From Gammaproteobacteria bacterium (GTDB taxonomy: Bacteria > Pseudomonadota > Gammaproteobacteria > S012-40), in contig JAOUHV010000004.1 in assembly GCA_029884425.1 (NCBI GenBank), positions 37,131-101,130 on the forward strand: a stretch of 64,000 nt of DNA, given 5' to 3'. Below the pieces are notes generated by a model. That model ran no database searches. It worked only from the letters and a program-made list of their open reading frames with translations, and had not been told where the DNA came from. How positions within the stretch are numbered: the first letter of the stretch is position 1; every line of letters begins with the position of its first letter. The translations under genes and the position numbers were made by a program. Below are positions 62,687-64,000 of this stretch, one piece after another.

Positions 62687-63130
62687 ATGCAACTCGCATA
62701 TCCCGCTGACGTCAGCGTCGATGAAGAAGGTTTTTATTTAATTAAGTTTTCCGGTGTTCACGGTGCCGCTACCGATGGCGAAACTATGGAAGAGGCGATC
62801 GATAATGCCTACGAATGTATTGCTGAAGCGATTGCTTCAGTGATGGCAGAAAAAGAACCATTGCCTTTGCCACAAAAACCTAAGGAGGGGCAGATTGTTA
62901 TTCCACTTCCTTCGGATTTGGCATTGAAAGCCAGCTTTTATTTTTTGGCGAAACAGAGTGGTGAGCCTAATACTGCTTTGGCTAAAAAACTTGGTATGGA
63001 CGAAAAGGAAGTACGTCGTATGATGGACCCGTATTATGGCACCAAGACACCAAAGTTGTGGGAGGCGATTAAAAAGCTGGGTGGCGAGATTACTGTTTGT
63101 TTGGATGTGAAGCGGGGAAGGGCAGCATGA
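62687..63130 (+). CDS. hicB: HicB-family antitoxin
   Basis: Antitoxin neutralising HicA and probably repressing the operon. About 147 residues: an RNase-H-like HicB domain (YPADVSVDEEGFYLIKFSG, GETMEEAIDNAYECIAEAIA) and a C-terminal DNA-binding helix-turn-helix (ALAKKLGMDEKEVRRMMDPYYGTKTPKLWEAIKKLGG). The second ATG is preferred over one six bases upstream because TAGGAG then lies at the proper distance. Confidence 0.87.
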   Translation: MQLAYPADVSVDEEGFYLIKFSGVHGAATDGETMEEAIDNAYECIAEAIASVMAEKEPLPLPQKPKEGQIVIPLPSDLALKASFYFLAKQSGEPNTALAKKLGMDEKEVRRMMDPYYGTKTPKLWEAIKKLGGEITVCLDVKRGRAA

Positions 63131-63198
63131 TGTATTGCTTGAATATTAGTCTATTTTTCGATGAAAATTCTTTTATTTAACGAGCCGCGGATTTAAAT

Positions 63199-63762
63199 AT
63201 GTTGTTAATATCGAGAAGAATGTACGCAATTATATTTTTCCTTTGCATTGTAAAGGCTGCATACGCAGAGCCTAGTTTATCTGTCCGTTATCTCATCAAT
63301 GAGCCTGTTTCATTGTTGGATTGGGGAACATATTTTCTAAAAAAAGACCTTGAAAATAGTATAAAGCAAACTGACTCGGCACCCGCAGTCCGGTTTGTTG
63401 ACGTTGATTATGACTACGAAAAAAATATGATTATTTTGCAAATAAGGTATCACATTAAAACAGGGGAGCTTTCTCATGTGGTAATAAAAGACTTTTGCAG
63501 GTCTCTCTTGAATACCGTTAGATTAGAAATGTATGTAGATCCAAAAACGGGGAAGCTACAATTTCCAACGTTAAAACAATCTAAAGTAAGCGAGTATTTT
63601 TTTCATAACGGATACCATGACGCCAATCAGCCGGAAACTCTTGCATCGGATATCGACCGCATAACTAATATTGATGTTGGTGTGTGGCGAGGAAATGAGT
63701 TTGTAAATTGTAAAGGTGAGCTAATGGGAAGTGATATTTATTACATGGGTAGTGAAAAATAA
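63199..63762 (+). CDS. Hypothetical secreted protein, AT-rich
   Basis: I do not recognise this 187-residue protein. A signal peptide is visible (MYAIIFFLCIVKAAYA, Sec-type), so export is likely. The mature part has Cys residues in IKDFCRSLL and FVNCKGEL. Its base composition is clearly richer in A and T than the rest of the window, and it sits between a toxin-antitoxin pair and an insertion sequence, which points to recent acquisition. An ATG seven codons downstream is an alternative start. Confidence 0.6.
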   Translation: MLLISRRMYAIIFFLCIVKAAYAEPSLSVRYLINEPVSLLDWGTYFLKKDLENSIKQTDSAPAVRFVDVDYDYEKNMIILQIRYHIKTGELSHVVIKDFCRSLLNTVRLEMYVDPKTGKLQFPTLKQSKVSEYFFHNGYHDANQPETLASDIDRITNIDVGVWRGNEFVNCKGELMGSDIYYMGSEK

Positions 63763-63777
63763 AGTTTTGATCTAATT

Positions 63778-63802
63778 ACCACGCTCCTGCGTTGGAATGC
63801 AT
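63778..63802. repeat. Fragment of a dispersed gammaproteobacterial repeat
   Basis: The complement of this segment, ATGCATTCCAACGCAGGAGC and the GTGGT that follows, resembles the TGCATTCCCACGCAGGAGCG repeat that I recall as widely scattered in gammaproteobacterial genomes. Only one copy is visible here, so the call rests on recall. Confidence 0.35.
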
Positions 63803-63881
63803 GTAGACCGTCAAGTAGACAGTTAGATATGGGGTCTCACAGAGGATTATGGGAGCCAGCGTCAGAGCAGATGCTTCATAC

Positions 63882-64000
63882 GGTACTGTTCATAATTCTG
63901 TGTCATTTCTTTAAACTACACCAAAAAGAGATGAAACATGACCCACAAAATTCAATTCGACATGGACGCAGCCATCCAGGCCTTGCGTGAAGGAAAAGAC
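63882..64000 (+). mobile_element. Left end of an IS256-family insertion sequence (partial)
   Basis: The segment starting near 63882 (GGTACTGTTCATAATTCTGT) resembles the terminal inverted repeats of IS256-family elements and lies about 55 bases before a transposase start. The right end and any target duplication are outside the window. Confidence 0.6.
63938..64000 (+). CDS. IS256-family transposase, N-terminal fragment
   Basis: The first 21 codons read MTHKIQFDMDAAIQALREG then KD, matching the usual start of IS256-family (Mutator-type DDE) transposases, which is followed by a GKDG-type segment in full proteins. The gene runs off the right edge. AAAGAG upstream is a plausible ribosome-binding site. 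Confidence 0.75.
   Translation, partial: MTHKIQFDMDAAIQALREGKD

Overview
The window looks like a stretch of chromosome from a free-living, non-enteric gammaproteobacterium. The evidence is gene order: carA-carB-greA, surE-pcm-yqaA-nlpD-rpoS, cspD/clpS-clpA-infA, and nagZ...hpt-methylthioinosine phosphorylase-csiV...mfd are all arrangements I associate with pseudomonad-like gammaproteobacteria. MutL carries the endonuclease motif typical of bacteria without MutH. Base composition is moderate and even, except at the right edge and in one short island near 50.3 kb. I saw no rRNA, tRNA or CRISPR array.

Layout. 1-6.5 kb: 3' end of pnp, then mnmA-hflD (minus strand), cspD, clpS-clpA and infA (RNA turnover, tRNA thiolation, proteolysis, translation initiation). 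6.7-13.1 kb: two poorly known genes, then mutL, gltX and cysS. 13.1-16.1 kb: a PAPS-type sulfotransferase divergent from a siroheme synthase whose methyltransferase half is truncated, then ybiB. 16.4-18.9 kb: a large ExeA-type ATPase with a J-like domain, one membrane helix and an NTF2-like tail. 18.9-24 kb: carAB-greA with a clear promoter and a terminator-like hairpin in the leader. 24-28 kb: acyl-CoA synthetase, a lipoprotein, a DUF2062 protein and smrA; a near-perfect parS-like palindrome lies in the gap after the synthetase. 28.1-33 kb: the surE-pcm-yqaA-nlpD-rpoS stress/stationary-phase block and a Tat-exported M15 peptidase. 33-42.6 kb: Kef-type antiporter, DUF455 protein, lipoprotein, recJ, GAF/degenerate HD-GYP protein, signal-less YkuD enzyme, peptide-binding lipoprotein, CYTH protein, hslR.

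42.5-47.8 kb holds a minus-strand cluster: CHASE2-adenylate cyclase, SH3 protein, M48 protease, FadL-type porin and a frameshifted CheX-like remnant. A perfect CRP-type half-site pair (TGTGA-N6-TCACA) lies between the cyclase gene and the downstream genes, so a cAMP feedback circuit is plausible. 47.9-52.1 kb: Nudix hydrolase, a CheW-TM-LysM fusion protein, and a D-2-hydroxyacid dehydrogenase. 52.2-57 kb: two peptide ABC permeases, nagZ, a DsrE-like protein, hpt and methylthioinosine phosphorylase. With the YkuD enzyme and the peptide-binding lipoprotein these suggest muropeptide uptake and recycling. 57-62.2 kb: csiV, a peptide deformylase and mfd. 62.3-64 kb is accessory: HicAB with a likely operator, an AT-rich orphan secreted protein, a dispersed-repeat fragment and the left end of an IS256-family element.

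The observations I consider most worth follow-up are the CRP-box/cyclase arrangement, the parS-like sites, the truncated siroheme synthase, the two unusual fusion proteins (ATPase-J-NTF2 and CheW-LysM) and the carAB leader hairpin.
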